Origin: Elysia crispata
Lineage: Eukaryota > Mollusca > Gastropoda > Plakobranchidae
DNA length: 64,000 nucleotides
Reading direction: 5' to 3'
NCBI GenBank assembly: GCA_033675545.1
Contig: JAWDGP010005686.1
Span: 1,381,001 to 1,445,000 of the forward strand
Part shown: positions 61,980-64,000 of the stretch, in pieces
How the letters are laid out: the number at the start of each line of letters is the position of its first letter
Numbering within the stretch: position 1 is the stretch's first letter
Position numbers and translations under genes: made by a program
The notes under the pieces: generated by a model
Told to the model about the DNA's origin: nothing
Database searches by the model: none
Seen by the model: only the letters and a program-made list of their open reading frames with translations

Positions 61980-64000
61980 TCTCTCACTCGCTGACAACCA
62001 GTCTGTCAACTTAACATTTCTCTCACTCGCTGACAACCTGTCTATCAACTTAACATTTCTCTCACTCGCTGACAACCTGTCTATCAACTTAACATTTCTC
62101 TCACTCGCTGACAACCTGTCTATCAATCGAACCAGTCTATCAGCGTAACATTTCTCTCACTCGCTGACAACCAGTCTATCAACTTAACATTTCTCTCACT
62201 CGCTGACAACCTGTCTATCAATCGAACCAGTCTATCAGCGTAACATTTCTCTCACTCGCTGACAACCTGTCTATCAACTTAACATTTCTCTCACTCGCTG
62301 ACAACCTGTCTATCAATCGAACCAGTCTATCAGCGTAACATTTCTCTCACTCGCTGACAACCTGTCTATCAACTTAACATTTCTCTCACTCGCTGACAAC
62401 CTGTCTATCAATCGAACCAGTCTATCAACTTAACATTTCTCTCACTCGCTGACAACCAGTCTATCAACTTAACATTTCTCTCACTCGCTGACAACCAGTC
62501 TATCAACTTAACATTTCTCTCACTCGCTGACAACCTGTCTATCAATCGAACCAGTCTATCAACTTAACATTTCTCTCACTCGCTGACAACCTGTCTATCA
62601 ATGGAACCAGTCTATCAGCTTAACATTTCTCTCACTCGCTGACTACCTGTCTATCAATCGAACCAGTCTATCAGCTTAACATTTCTCTCACTCGCTGACT
62701 ACCTGTCTATCAATCGAACCCGTCTATCAGCTTAACATTTCTCTCACTCGCTGACTACCTGTTTATCAATCGAACCAGTCTATCAACTTAACATTTCTCT
62801 CACTCGCTGACTACCTGTCTATCAATCGAACCAGTCTATCAGCTTAACATTTCTCTCACTCGCTGGCAACCTGTCTATCGATCGAACCAGTCTATCAACT
62901 TAACATTTCTCTCGCTCGCTGACTACCTGTCTATCAATCGAACCAGTCTATGAACTTCACATTTCTCTCACTCCCTGACAACCTGTCTATCAATCGAACC
63001 AGTCTATCAACTTAACATTTCTCTCACTCGCTGACAACCTGTCTGTTAACTTAACATTTCTCTCACTCGCTGACAACCTGTCTGTCAACTTAACATTTCT
63101 CTCACTCGCTGACAACCTGTCTATCAATAGAACCAGTCTGTCAACTTAACGTATCTCTCACTCGCTGACAACCTGTCTGTCAATAGAACCAGTCTAACAA
63201 GCTTAACATTTCTCTCACTCGCTGACAACCTGTCTATTAATCGAACCATTCTAACAACTTAACATTTCTCTCCCTCGCTCACTACCTGTCTATCAATAGA
63301 ACCAGTCTATCAACTTAACATTTCTCTCACTCGCTGACAACCTGTCTATTAATCGAACCAGTCTATCAACTTAACATTTCTCTCACTCGCTGACAAACTG
63401 TCTATTAATCGAACCAGTCTATCAACTTAACACTTCTCTCACTCGCTGACAACCTGTCTGTCAATAGAACCAGTCTAACAAGCTTAACATTTCTCTCACT
63501 CGCTGACAACCTGTCTATTAATCGAACCATTCTAACAACTTAACATTTCTCTCCCTCGCTCACTACCTGTCTATCAATAGAACCAGTCTATCAACTTAAC
63601 ATTTCTCTCACTCGCTGACAACCTGTCTATTAATCGAACCAGTCTATCAACTTAACATTTCTCTCACTCGCTGACAAACTGTCTATTAATCGAACCAGTC
63701 TATCAACTTAACACTTCTCTCACTCGCTCACTACCTGTCTATCAATAGAACCAGTCTATCAACTTAACATTTCTCTCACTCGCTGACAACCTGTCTATTA
63801 ATCGAACCATTCTAACAACTTAACATTTCTCTCACTCGCTGACAACCTGTCTATTAATCGAACCAGTCTATCAACTTAACATTTCTCTCACTCGCTGACT
63901 ACCTGTCTATCAATCGAACCAGTCTATCAACTTAACATTTCTCTCACTCGCTGACAACCTGTCTATTAATCGAACCAGTCTATCAACTTAACATTTCTCT
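61980..64000. repeat. Composite 39/56-bp satellite running off the window
   Basis: A core ACATTTCTCTCACTCGCTGA plus CAACCTGTCTATCAA is followed either by CTTA (39-bp unit) or by TCGAACCAGTCTATCAACTTA-type sequence (56-bp unit). About 40 units; the array continues past 64000. Confidence 0.95.

Overview
The window is animal nuclear DNA with one recognisable gene: a 26-exon K-Cl cotransporter (KCC, SLC12A4-7 class) on the minus strand, read from its start codon at 59427 to its stop at 11058. The 26 exons keep phase throughout and give 3,270 coding nt (1,089 residues). That is the usual KCC length, and the C-terminus ends in the family's ITIYS. The protein divergence, the single KCC, the very repeat-rich introns and the minor-spliceosome introns suggest an invertebrate, most likely a mollusc or other lophotrochozoan. 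The taxon call is inference.

Layout. 1-11057 is the 3' flank of the gene: minisatellites at 1-489, 912-2945, 3720-3982, 7001-7729 and 9622-9747, one candidate tRNA-derived SINE (4600-4785), candidate poly(A) signals and no recognisable gene. 11058-26509 holds the closely spaced exons 26 to 8 (transporter core TM6-12 and the cytoplasmic C-terminal domain). 26510-37860 holds exons 7 to 4 with large minisatellites between them. 37861-54041 is a 16-kb intron 3 made largely of satellites and (GA)n/(CT)n tracts. 54042-59427 holds exons 3, 2 and 1. 59428-61400 is the 5' flank, with a possible alternative first exon at 60448-60517. 60625-64000 is almost entirely tandem repeat and runs off the window.

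Two features of the gene stand out. First, several introns carry minisatellites that start at, or contain, the splice site itself. The intron 7 array repeats the exon 7 5' splice site about 27 more times. Its four nearest copies lie at 51-nt steps, so using them would add 17, 34, 51 or 68 residues in frame, each 17-residue unit carrying an N-glycosylation sequon, to the extracellular loop. The intron 16 array repeats the exon 17 3' splice site at 53-nt steps. Second, four introns (9, 20, 21 and 25) carry minor (U12) spliceosome signals: RTATCCTT donors and CTTRAC-like branch sites 11-15 nt from the acceptor. One of them is an AT-AC intron.

The long open frames elsewhere in the window are tandem arrays whose unit length is a multiple of three (27, 39, 45, 51, 57 or 63 bp), and I do not call them genes.
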